NCBI RefSeq assembly: GCF_038419845.1
Contig: NZ_JBCAQT010000019.1
Coordinates: forward strand, 1-64,000
Length of the DNA stretch: 64,000 nt
Reading direction: 5' to 3'
DNA from: Marinimicrobium sp038419845
GTDB lineage: Bacteria > Pseudomonadota > Gammaproteobacteria > Pseudomonadales > Cellvibrionaceae
Made by a program: the position numbers and the translations under genes. Shown here piece after piece: positions 29,101-36,445 of this stretch. Numbering within the stretch: position 1 is the first letter of the stretch; every line of letters begins with the position of its first letter. A model generated the notes under the pieces. That model saw nothing but the letters and a program-made list of their open reading frames with translations. It made no database searches and was not told the origin of the DNA.

Positions 29101-30008
29101 GCCCGGAGGTCGAAGGGGCGGGGAGTGTTTCCCTGAACGCGCGTGAAACCGGCCCACCCATGATTGCCCATTGGGACGAGCACCTGACCCTCGAATTTCT
29201 CGGTAACCCCGCTGCTGTCGCGGCGCTGCAGATTGAACCCGCGCCGGAAGCGACCACTGTATTTATTGCTGGGGATTCAACAGTCACGGACCAACGCAAC
29301 GAGCCCTGGGCCGGCTGGGGGCAGATGTTGCCCGCCTTTTTCAAACCGGGCGTCGCCATTGCTAACCACGCCGAATCGGGCCGGGCCCTGTTCAGCTTTG
29401 AGGCCGAAAACCGGCTGGAGAAAATCCTCAATACCCTGAAGCGCGGGGATTATTTATTCATCCAGTTCGGGCACAACGATCAGAAAGACAAGAGCGAAGG
29501 CGCCGGCCCTTTCACCACCTACGCCGAAGACTTGCGCGAATACATCGAAGCGGTGCGTGGCAAAGGCGGTATTCCCGTGCTGGTTACGCCCATGGAGCGT
29601 CGCCGCTGGAATGACGGCAATCCGGGTGAAACGCTTGCCGATTTCGCTTCGGCCGTGCGCCAGGTCGGAGAAGAGCAGGGCGTGCCGGTCATCGACCTTC
29701 ACGGCATGAGCCTGGAGCTCTACGCGGCCTTGGGAGAATCAGGTTCCAAACAGGCGTTTGTGCATTATCCGGCGAACAGCTTTCCGGGCCAGGATCAGGC
29801 GCTGAAGGACGATACCCACCACAATCCCTACGGTGCATACCAACTGGCGCGCGCGGTGGTGGAGGGTATTCGGGAGGAAGTCCCCGTGCTGGCCGATCAC
29901 CTGCGTGACCCTGTGCTTGCGTATTATCCCACCGAGCCGGACTCCCCGGATGCAGTCGTCATCCCGGCAAGCCCGGTTTTCCAGCTTGAGAAGCCCGAAG
30001 GTAACTGA
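26124..30008 (+). CDS. GH115 alpha-glucuronidase-like / CE12 acetylesterase fusion
   Basis: This 1294-residue exported fusion enzyme starts at 26124, one base after the preceding stop. That gives a clean signal peptide ending VAQATEI, whereas an in-frame ATG 42 bases upstream would only add an arginine-rich stub. Residues about 35-830 match GH115, which removes glucuronic or 4-O-methylglucuronic acid: GIFINDECWGLGAW, TLGMRGIHDSGI, FVPYKEVLKDY, VWPDDNFGYVRR, FWVGNVGDIKAHEL. Residues about 878-1045 are the beta-sandwich seen ahead of many CE12 enzymes (WWFDFGAGPV). Residues about 1046-1280 are an SGNH esterase of CE12 with GDST, QFGHND and KDDTHHNPYGA, so Ser, Gly, Asn, Asp and His are all present. 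The fusion suggests coupled removal of acetyl and uronic acid decorations. It is the last gene of the operon, with 1 bp to the convergent GH105 gene. Confidence 0.88.
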   Translation: MDYRSFAESSKLAGAVIRRFLFLSLLFPLVAQATEIRPLPAETSETQQSTAFPLVVNERAAPLVLADDAPEVIRIAVKDFADDVERVTGSRPDIRHRPPGNNAPYVQVGVHPELDGRWEAFRLSSNAQVLAVEGADPRGVAYGIYELSRRIGVSPWYWWADVPVEPRDKLYLTAAREPIDEPAVRYRGIFINDECWGLGAWARKTFDPDTGTLGPKIYERVFELLLRLRANALWPGMHPCTTPFHQVEGNSELADDYAIVVGSSHAEPMLRNNVGEWEEPKDHYNFLTHRDKVMNYWEERVKERRSGESLWTLGMRGIHDSGIVGPESQEERLDVLEELFEAQRGLLAKHLGDGDPTEAAQIFVPYKEVLKDYNAGLKVPEDVIIVWPDDNFGYVRRYATPEERERPGGLGVYYHQSYLGSPLSWLWLDSQSVSLVWSEMTRAYEQGANAFWVGNVGDIKAHELSTEYFLDLAWNADRAGPETPMQFLHDMAARDFGTELADAIANLWKRHQHLAFARKPEHLQWHLSLEPYQPTELNDAEIHRRLDAYEDLVVDMAQVASDVPEAAQDAFYQLVEYPIRAAAAANERYFLVELARRQNVRGADVAETTFAKAEDAAQRIETLTERYNKEMADGKWRHILTAGGVAPDDWLRFQPEPIPPLGSQEDVVRESLSESEDNRFDANPAPSDAQAGDFFESEGVVSINAGHFTDREDNAEGGWRAVEGLGRTGSAVTVLPSTLEFDADAVPRLSYRFHVATGGKAQVHVRLLPTHPIVPGNDLRLALAVDDGEPIPLAVTEGFDTYSDEWKERVLSNATEVSLELPEKLAPGWHTLHLVAVDAGVVVDKIVIDFGGLQPSYDGPPETRVMKSKAANAESQSWWFDFGAGPVADGYRGVDADTRYSPERGYGFVGANTPECIRGGEDALSGDACESAEPFTLAVDVPEGNYEVSVLFGLPESSADTTVKAEARRLMLRSVPTRAGERARATFTVNRRSPEVEGAGSVSLNARETGPPMIAHWDEHLTLEFLGNPAAVAALQIEPAPEATTVFIAGDSTVTDQRNEPWAGWGQMLPAFFKPGVAIANHAESGRALFSFEAENRLEKILNTLKRGDYLFIQFGHNDQKDKSEGAGPFTTYAEDLREYIEAVRGKGGIPVLVTPMERRRWNDGNPGETLADFASAVRQVGEEQGVPVIDLHGMSLELYAALGESGSKQAFVHYPANSFPGQDQALKDDTHHNPYGAYQLARAVVEGIREEVPVLADHLRDPVLAYYPTEPDSPDAVVIPASPVFQLEKPEGN

Positions 30009-30009
30009 G

Positions 30010-31422
30010 TTATTCCTTGAGCTGCAATGAGCTATCGTTTATTTCGAACTCATTATTCTTGAGCATCAGGATGACTTCGGCACCGGCCAACATCACGGGT
30101 CCGTAGCCATGTGCGGCGTATAGATGGACCGGCCGGTAGTAGTAAAAGGCCGGATCAAAGCCCATGCCGGTGCCAACACAAACACCTTCCACCTGACCGG
30201 TCTCATTCACCTGTGTTGCAACGGCGTTCCAGGCCAGAAGCACCGCCGGGGAGTAGGCTTCTTTGTCGATGTAGCCCCGGTTGATGGCTCGCGCCATGGA
30301 ATAGGCGAAGATCGCCGTCGCCGACGTCTCCAGGTAGGTATCATTACGGTCGAGTAGCTGGTGCCATAGGCCGGTGCCGTCCTGATACTTGACCAGTCCC
30401 CTGATATGCGCCTTCAGTTGATCCAGAACCCCGGCATAACCGGGGTGATCTTCGGGCAGCACTTCAAGCAATTCGACCATGGCCATCACCGCCCAGCCGT
30501 TGGCCCGTCCCCAGTAGAACTCCGGGTGATATTTCATCCCCTGCACCCAGCCGTGCATGTAGAGGCCTTTGTCTTCATTGAACATTCTCTCCGAAAACTG
30601 CTCAATTTGCTTGACCGCATCATCAAAGTATCGGCGTTCTCCGGTGTAGTGTCCCATTTGGGCCAGCGCCGGAACGCTCATGAAAAGATCATCCAGCCAG
30701 AGCGTATTGTCCTGGGGGCGATTGCGGGCCAGGGTGCCGTCGTCAAGGCGAAACTGCCCCTCACTGATGTACTCAAGAAAGCGGCTGATCAGCGGCTCGA
30801 CCGGGGCATCCAGCCCGTTCGTTTTTGCCTTGATCATCGCGGCGGCCAGGGAACCGGAGTCATCAAGCGAGTCGGGGTTCAGCACACTGCGAATCGGGGA
30901 GCGCCCCAGGTTGTCGGCGTCATGGTTCGCGGCAATATCGGCGATGAGCTTGATGCGGCTCTGGGTGTAATCCGCATAGTCGGGGTCTCCCGTCGCCTCG
31001 GATGCCAACAGCATGCCCGCATAGGTGACGCCCCACTCATAACCGGTGATGTGGAAGGCGCCGTCGCCGAGGGCAATGTCTCCTGTCATTGCTTCCGGGT
31101 CCGCAATCGTTTTTCCCGTCTCTTTATCCACCACAACAGAGGCCGAGTTCTCATCCAGGAAGGCATGGACCCGATCAAGAACCGCCTTGACGCTCTCCAC
31201 CTCCGGCGCGCCGTAGGGTGTCGGGTACTCGGCGGGAAGCAGGTGAAGTGGACCCGCTGCGTCATCGGTCTGAGCCATGGTCGCCGAGCCCCAACAACAC
31301 AATAGGCTCAACGTGAGATGTTTGAGAGAGAGATGTTTGAGAGAGAGATGTTTGAGAGAGAGATGTTTGAGAGAGAGGTGGGTGGTGATTTCAGTGGTTA
31401 TTCTTTTAATGGACTGGTACAT
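30010..31422 (-). CDS. Exported GH105 unsaturated rhamnogalacturonyl hydrolase
   Basis: This 470-residue member of GH105 has an export signal, unlike the cytoplasmic one at 18488-19594. The start at 31422 is chosen because agagg precedes it; an ATG 66 bases upstream lacks a ribosome site. The signal region contains four copies of the pentapeptide LSLKH or a near copy (LSLKHLSLKH...), encoded by a 15-bp DNA repeat, before a hydrophobic core and the cleavage region SATMAQ. GH105 motifs are TGYEWGVTYAG, the catalytic Asp region TLWLDDLFMSVPAL, GLYMHGW, YWGRANGWA and DTYLETSATAIFAY. It would hydrolyse unsaturated disaccharides in the periplasm. It is the last of three minus-strand genes with the isomerase and double CE12. 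Confidence 0.9.
   Translation of the reverse strand: MYQSIKRITTEITTHLSLKHLSLKHLSLKHLSLKHLTLSLLCCWGSATMAQTDDAAGPLHLLPAEYPTPYGAPEVESVKAVLDRVHAFLDENSASVVVDKETGKTIADPEAMTGDIALGDGAFHITGYEWGVTYAGMLLASEATGDPDYADYTQSRIKLIADIAANHDADNLGRSPIRSVLNPDSLDDSGSLAAAMIKAKTNGLDAPVEPLISRFLEYISEGQFRLDDGTLARNRPQDNTLWLDDLFMSVPALAQMGHYTGERRYFDDAVKQIEQFSERMFNEDKGLYMHGWVQGMKYHPEFYWGRANGWAVMAMVELLEVLPEDHPGYAGVLDQLKAHIRGLVKYQDGTGLWHQLLDRNDTYLETSATAIFAYSMARAINRGYIDKEAYSPAVLLAWNAVATQVNETGQVEGVCVGTGMGFDPAFYYYRPVHLYAAHGYGPVMLAGAEVILMLKNNEFEINDSSLQLKE
31321..31380 (-). repeat. Four tandem 15-bp repeats inside the GH105 signal-peptide coding region
   Basis: The unit tttgagagagagatg (plus strand) occurs four times in a row, the last copy with one change (ggtg for gatg). 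It is preceded by a partial copy, gtgagatg. The unit length is a multiple of three, so copy-number change would alter the signal peptide by five residues without shifting frame. Confidence 0.95.
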
Positions 31423-31531
31423 GGTGGAAACCTCTGTAGCAGGATTGTGCAGAATCCTGGTGGAATGAAATCCGGATGACCCATTCATTGGAAGCGTCGA
31501 GAGTTGGGCGCCAGCCGCCCAACCCTGTGGG

Positions 31532-32371
31532 CTACCCGGCGCACTGGCGCAGATGCTTGAGAATACCCTCCACGTTTTCAGGGTTGGTGCTTTCCAGAAG
31601 GGTATGCACTCCCGGTTTGAGCGTCTGGATCAGTGACATCAGGTAGCGGTGATCCATGTCGCCGGTACCGGAGGGCAGGTCACCTTCTTTTTTCCCGTCT
31701 TTGACCACAAAGTCCTTGCTGTGAATCGCCACGATGCGATCGCCAAAGAGTCGGAAGGCCTCGTCCATCAGTTCCTGCTGTCGGTGGCACTCATCCAGCG
31801 GGAAAAAATTGACCGGGTCGTAGATCACCTGAACATTGGGCGAATCCACCAGCTCCAGCATTCGTACCATTTTCTCGTAGCTGTGTACCGTATGGTGGTG
31901 AGCCACGCCCTCAATGCCCACGATGGTGCCGTATTTCTCGGCGGTGTCGGCCAGGCGCCGGACGGAGTCGACCAGTTCCAGAAAAGACTCCTCTTTCTGA
32001 CTGTCGGGGTGATAACTGCAGTCGCCGTTTTTCGAGCCGGTCTCGGTGCCGACAATGGCGCAGCCAAAATCCCGCGCAAAGCGCAGGTGCTCTTCAAAAC
32101 GCTGCAGCGCCTGCTCTTTGGCTTCCGGGTCCGGGTGAATCGGGTTGATATAACAGCCCAGCACGGCGATGTTGATGCTTTGCGCGGCAAATTCGTCGCG
32201 AACGTGGTTGGCGAATCCCGGAGTCAGTTGCCCGGGCTGTTCTTTCAGAATCGGAAACGACTTGGCGGGTGCGAGCTGGACGCAGGATACGTCGTATTGG
32301 CCCAGCAGGGCCGCAATGTCGGTGGGTGTGCCCTGACCATAGTCGTGTGCTCTCAAGCCCAGATTCAGCAT
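31532..32371 (-). CDS. Sugar phosphate isomerase/epimerase family protein (xylose isomerase-like TIM barrel)
   Basis: This 279-residue cytoplasmic protein of the AP endonuclease family 2 / xylose-isomerase-like TIM barrel group has no signal peptide. Metal-site residues typical of the fold are visible: GTETG, the GIEG strand with a conserved Glu, VIYDPVNF, IHSKDF and a C-terminal LLEST with Glu. Members act on sugars, inositols or keto-sugars, and the substrate cannot be read here. It lies between the double CE12 and exported GH105 genes, so a role with rhamnose, a deoxy-keto-uronate or a glucuronate product of the GH115 enzyme is possible. A strong aggaag ribosome site precedes the ATG. Confidence 0.85.
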   Translation of the reverse strand: MLNLGLRAHDYGQGTPTDIAALLGQYDVSCVQLAPAKSFPILKEQPGQLTPGFANHVRDEFAAQSINIAVLGCYINPIHPDPEAKEQALQRFEEHLRFARDFGCAIVGTETGSKNGDCSYHPDSQKEESFLELVDSVRRLADTAEKYGTIVGIEGVAHHHTVHSYEKMVRMLELVDSPNVQVIYDPVNFFPLDECHRQQELMDEAFRLFGDRIVAIHSKDFVVKDGKKEGDLPSGTGDMDHRYLMSLIQTLKPGVHTLLESTNPENVEGILKHLRQCAG

Positions 32372-32411
32372 AAAACGTCTTCCTGTTGGTGATCAGTTCT
32401 TGGTGGTGTCG

Positions 32412-33941
32412 TTACAGGATCCCATCGAGCGCATGGCTGACGATCCTGGCATTCAGCTCGGCGCCTTCGCGCGAGGTGTGGGTGTGCTTGTCCGCGAAAA
32501 AGTCCTCGACCTTTTCCGGCCCCAGCTCGTCGTAGCGCTCGGCGACCCGTTCGTGCAGGTCAATCAGCGCGACGCCACTCTCGGCCGCGACCTGGCGCGC
32601 CCACTGGGGGTAACTGTCCTCCGGGCGCGCAATCCGCTCGCCGCTGTCATCCCAGATCTTCCGGGGCACCGGTGTGGCGAGAATGGGCGTCACGCCCCGG
32701 GCATAGGCTTCGCCGATCATCTTGCGCAGGTACCAGCCGTAGGTATGAACCGTTTCCGCCTTGCCGGTCAGGAGGTTGTCGATCTCCCGCTCGGCGGCGC
32801 CGATGCCATCAATGGTGCCGCGTGCCCGCTCTTCATCATTGAGCGCCCCGGAATCGTTGTGACCAAACTGGATCAGCACGTAATCGCCGGGGCGCGCCAT
32901 GTTCAGGGCCCGCTCCCAGTGGCCACCGGTCACAAAAGTCCGACTGCTGAAGCCACCGATGGCCCGATTGACAAAGTTGTAGTCCTCGGCGTCCAGGGTG
33001 TTGCTGAGAAAGTCACCCCAACCCCACTGACCGCCGGCGCCATCGCCCCAGCCGTTGCGCACGGTGGAGTCACCCACCATGAAAATGCTGGTTTTCTCCG
33101 GGTAGGCGATTACTGGCAGGCGCAGAAAGGTCCATCCATAGGCCGTGACCTCGCGGCCCTTGTCGGAATACAGGTCCTCGGCCAGCGCGGGGCGCAGTCC
33201 CTTCAGAGCCGACACGATGGTCTCGGCATGAATTTCGGCCCCGGCGGCATTGAAGTGGGTATGGTCCTTTGGATAAAGCTCCGCCACTTTTTCGGGGCCC
33301 AGTCGGTCGAGCTTGTCGGCCACCGGGTTGGTCACGTCGATAAACGGTGTGTCCAGCTCCCAGGCCAACTGGTGCATCCAGTAACCATACCGGCCGTGAC
33401 GGCGCTCGATCCGGTCCCGCTCCCACTTGTTGCGTACGGTCATCGACAGCAGTATTGGCTTGGCATTCTTCGCTTTTACGTCCGCTACCATTTGCCGAAT
33501 GTAGTGGCCAAAGGTATAGACCGTCTCGTCCTTTCCGGTCACCTGGTTGGCTATCTCGGTCTTCTCCTCCCCGAGGCCGGGCAGGGTGCCGCGAGCGCGA
33601 CGGTCGTCATTGATTTCACCCGCGTCGTTGTGGCCGAACTGGATCAGCACCAGATCGCCGGGCTCAACGTCCTCGATCAGGGCCTGCCACAGTCCCTCGG
33701 TAATGAAGGTCCGGCTGCTCCGGCCGCCACGGGCCCGGTTGTCGACCACGACCTGGTCCTCGTCCAGATAGCTCTGCAGCAGAGCGGCCCAGCCCTGGTG
33801 GTCTTCGCGCTGATAGGAGGCGGCGGTCGAGTCGCCCGCGACGAAGATGTGCCGGGGGCGTAAATCCTCGGCCAGGCAAAGGGGGGCGAGCAGGAGGGTG
33901 AGCACAAAGGTGATGAAACAGGTTGCCCGTCGTGTTGGCAT
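32412..33941 (-). CDS. Double-domain CE12 rhamnogalacturonan acetylesterase
   Basis: This 509-residue exported protein (signal peptide ending near LCLAED) is made of two SGNH esterase domains in tandem, residues about 28-265 and 285-509. Domain 1 has GDST (Ser 38), GGRSSRTF, QFGHND and DHTHFN. Domain 2 has GDST (Ser 292), GGFSSRTF, QFGHND and ADKHTHTS. CE12 removes acetyl groups from the galacturonic residues of RG-I, opening it to lyases. In domain 2 the motif is D484-K-H-T-H488, one residue longer than the usual D-x-x-H, so its catalytic Asp may be displaced. It is first in a three-gene minus-strand set. Confidence 0.9.
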   Translation of the reverse strand: MPTRRATCFITFVLTLLLAPLCLAEDLRPRHIFVAGDSTAASYQREDHQGWAALLQSYLDEDQVVVDNRARGGRSSRTFITEGLWQALIEDVEPGDLVLIQFGHNDAGEINDDRRARGTLPGLGEEKTEIANQVTGKDETVYTFGHYIRQMVADVKAKNAKPILLSMTVRNKWERDRIERRHGRYGYWMHQLAWELDTPFIDVTNPVADKLDRLGPEKVAELYPKDHTHFNAAGAEIHAETIVSALKGLRPALAEDLYSDKGREVTAYGWTFLRLPVIAYPEKTSIFMVGDSTVRNGWGDGAGGQWGWGDFLSNTLDAEDYNFVNRAIGGFSSRTFVTGGHWERALNMARPGDYVLIQFGHNDSGALNDEERARGTIDGIGAAEREIDNLLTGKAETVHTYGWYLRKMIGEAYARGVTPILATPVPRKIWDDSGERIARPEDSYPQWARQVAAESGVALIDLHERVAERYDELGPEKVEDFFADKHTHTSREGAELNARIVSHALDGIL

Positions 33942-34145
33942 GAAGCGTTCCTCTTGAGTCTGACGGTGGTTGATTCCGCGATTCTTATAGGCTGCTAGGC
34001 TGCGCGGCTAACGGGTGTCGAGGCACTGGATGGTTTGAATCGTCGGCCGAGCGGAAATTCAGAGGGGTACTATAATTCTGTTGTGACCTGATGTGCAATT
34101 AATTTATCGATTCTGACCTTTTTTGATTTTATGGGTTGAGGTGTG

Positions 34146-34189
34146 CAGGAGCCCCTGTTGCGCCGGACGGGCCGCGACAGGGGCTCCTG
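34146..34189. terminator. Long GC-rich hairpin downstream of the siderophore receptor
   Basis: A perfect 13-bp inverted repeat, CAGGAGCCCCTGT / ACAGGGGCTCCTG (34146-34158 with 34177-34189), has a further 3-4 pairs inside the loop. It lies 30 bases past the receptor stop on the minus strand but has no T run, so termination is uncertain. It could stabilise the transcript end. Confidence 0.5.
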
Positions 34190-34218
34190 GTAGGGGCTCT
34201 TGGTAGAGGGAGGGGGGA

Positions 34219-36336
34219 TCAGAACTGGTAACGCACCCGCCCGACCACGTTGCGCGCTTCGCCGGGGAAGCAGTCGCCCCGCGAGAGGCAAGTGGCCTGA
34301 AACTCCTTGTCCGCCACATTGCGGGCATTCAGGGTGAAGTCCCACCGGCCGGCCTCGTAGCCGATCATCAGGTCTCCCAGCGTGTAGGAGGGCGTGCGGA
34401 TCTCGTCCCTTCCGCCCCAGCTCTCACCCATGTAGCGAAGGCCACCACCGAGCTTGAAGCCCTGGAAGCCGACAGGGCGCCAGGTGATCCAGGTGGAGGC
34501 CTGGTCCTGGGGCACACTGGCCAGGTGAAAGCCCTCGGCGGACTCGGTGTTCAGGCGGCTGGCGTTGAGCTCGACAGAGACGTCGCCCAGTGTGGCCACC
34601 GCTTCCAGTTCCACGCCATCCACCGTCGCTTCGCCCCGCTGCTGCTGGAACTCGCCCGCGAGCGAAGAAGGGTCGCTCAGGTTGCTCTGGGTGATATCAA
34701 AGTAGGCCAGGGTGACCATCGCCGGTAGCGAGCGGGGCTGGTACTTCACGCCCACTTCCACCTGCTCGCCTTCCTGGGGATCAAGCGTATTGCCACGCCC
34801 GTCGTCGCCAATGACCGGCTCAAAGGATTCGGCGTAGCTCGCGTAGGGCGACAGGCCGTTGTCGAATTGATAGAGCACACCGAGGGCGCCGCTGAGGGCG
34901 TCGTCCTGTTGACTCGCGGTGCCGGTGTCGGTCTCGGTATCGTCGACCCGAAGACCGGCGGTCACCCGCCAGTTGCCGATGCTGATCTGGTCATTGATGT
35001 AGAACCCCAGGTCCCGGGTGCGGGTCTCCGGGTTGACGCTGTAAAGGCCATTCAGGTAGTCAGTCGGTGGTACGTTGCCGTACACCGGGTCAAAGACATT
35101 GAGCCAGTAGGCATCCCCGAAGTCGTCATCCGGCCCCTGGCTGGCGGCATCATAGCCCAGGGCAAAGGCGTAGTAGCCCGCTCCACCCAGCGTCACATCC
35201 TGGTACTGGGCACCGATCAACACTTCATGGTAGAGCGCGCCGGTCGAAAACTGCGCCCGCAGGCGCGTGTCGATGGCCGCCTGCTCGGAGGTGGCGTCAT
35301 TGCGGTAGAAGGTTCTCGGCACCAGGCCATCCTCATAGAGGCTGCCATCGTCATTGTAGACATATCGATCGCCCCCGATAAATGAGGTCCAGGCCTGCTG
35401 GTAGTCGGCTTCGGCATCGCTGTAACGGGAGGTGACTTCCAGGCTCCAGACGTTGTTGATCTGGTGGTCGGCCAGGAAGGTGACGGAGGTGGTTTCGGTG
35501 TTGTAGCGGTTGTATTCCGGCTCGCCGGTATAGGTGCTGTTTTCAATAAACTCCCCGTTGGGCGCGGGATTGAGCGTGCCCTGCAGCGGCAGAAACTGGG
35601 CGCCGGTGTCGCTCTCGGTTTCGGTGTGATTGACCAAAAGTGTCAGATTGGTGTCGGCATTGGGGCGCCAGGTGACCGAAGGCGCGATCACGGTGGTATT
35701 GTCCTCCACGAAGTCCACCTGAGTGTCCGAGTCCCGGTGCACGCCCACCACGCGATAGAGCCATTCGTCGTTGCCGCCGATCTGACCGGTGCTGTCGAAC
35801 GCCAGCTGCTTGCGCTCGAAGTTACCCACTTCCGCCACGATCTCGTGCGCCGCCTCAGCCTTGGGCAGCTTGGAGACAATGTTGACGATGCCGCCGGGCG
35901 AGCCCTGGCCATAGAGGACCGAGGCCGGGCCTTTGAGAATCTCCACCTGCTCCAGTGTGTAAACATCCGGCCGGGTGTTGTTGTAGTTGCCAAAGAGCGA
36001 CTGCAGGCTGTCCTGATACAGCGGGACGTCCAGCCCCCGGACTTTGAGCCAGTCCCCTCGGGTGGCGTAGCCGAAGGTCTTGCCGGTCACGCCCGAGGAG
36101 TAGGTGAAGGTATCATCCAGCGCCAGTGCTCCCTTCTCGATGATATCGAACTCGGTTTCAATGGAGACGGAGCGGGCGGTTTCCATGATCGGCGTGTCCG
36201 ACTTGAGCGCCGAATAGCGCGAGACCTGACCGGAGACGTGCATTTCTTCAATGGCCGGCGCCTGGGCAAGGGCCCCGGAGGCGGCGGAGAGGGTACTGAT
36301 GGTTAGAGCGAGTAGAGTTGGGCGGGTTTGCAACAC
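34219..36336 (-). CDS. TonB-dependent siderophore receptor
   Basis: This 705-residue outer-membrane receptor is of the ferric-siderophore type (TIGR01783-like). Features are VRGLDVPLYQDSL, the plug end VEILKGPASVLYGQGSPGGIVN, and a C-terminus FPGEARNVVGRVRYQF ending in Phe. A GTG at 36336 is taken as the start: aggag lies 8 bases upstream and the protein then opens with a compact signal peptide ending SGALAQA. An in-frame ATG 36 bases further up sits immediately beside the Fur box and has no ribosome site. Expression should rise under iron limitation. It does not belong to the pectin island. Confidence 0.88.
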   Translation of the reverse strand: MLQTRPTLLALTISTLSAASGALAQAPAIEEMHVSGQVSRYSALKSDTPIMETARSVSIETEFDIIEKGALALDDTFTYSSGVTGKTFGYATRGDWLKVRGLDVPLYQDSLQSLFGNYNNTRPDVYTLEQVEILKGPASVLYGQGSPGGIVNIVSKLPKAEAAHEIVAEVGNFERKQLAFDSTGQIGGNDEWLYRVVGVHRDSDTQVDFVEDNTTVIAPSVTWRPNADTNLTLLVNHTETESDTGAQFLPLQGTLNPAPNGEFIENSTYTGEPEYNRYNTETTSVTFLADHQINNVWSLEVTSRYSDAEADYQQAWTSFIGGDRYVYNDDGSLYEDGLVPRTFYRNDATSEQAAIDTRLRAQFSTGALYHEVLIGAQYQDVTLGGAGYYAFALGYDAASQGPDDDFGDAYWLNVFDPVYGNVPPTDYLNGLYSVNPETRTRDLGFYINDQISIGNWRVTAGLRVDDTETDTGTASQQDDALSGALGVLYQFDNGLSPYASYAESFEPVIGDDGRGNTLDPQEGEQVEVGVKYQPRSLPAMVTLAYFDITQSNLSDPSSLAGEFQQQRGEATVDGVELEAVATLGDVSVELNASRLNTESAEGFHLASVPQDQASTWITWRPVGFQGFKLGGGLRYMGESWGGRDEIRTPSYTLGDLMIGYEAGRWDFTLNARNVADKEFQATCLSRGDCFPGEARNVVGRVRYQF

Positions 36337-36373
36337 GGAATGACTCCTGAAGGCTAATGTAACGACAAGCACG

Positions 36374-36392
36374 AATGATAGTCATTATCATT
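36374..36392 (-). promoter_or_regulatory. Fur box upstream of the siderophore receptor
   Basis: The sequence aatgatagtcattatcatt is a 19-bp near-palindrome. Its core tgatagtcattatca differs from the 7-1-7 Fur consensus TGATAATnATTATCA at one position. It is 38 bp upstream of the GTG start, where Fur-iron would block transcription. Confidence 0.85.
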
Positions 36393-36445
36393 AACGGCGT
36401 CAACCGCTTTACTCTCAATCGATGGGGCGAGTACTTAAAGAGGGC

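Noticed and set aside
31321..31380. Tandem repeats considered as a CRISPR array
   Set aside because: The 15-bp units are contiguous with no spacers and lie inside a coding sequence.
32400..33863. Open frame of 487 codons on the plus strand opposite the double CE12 gene
   Set aside because: It is an antisense shadow of a gene with all CE12 catalytic motifs; its translation shows no domain.
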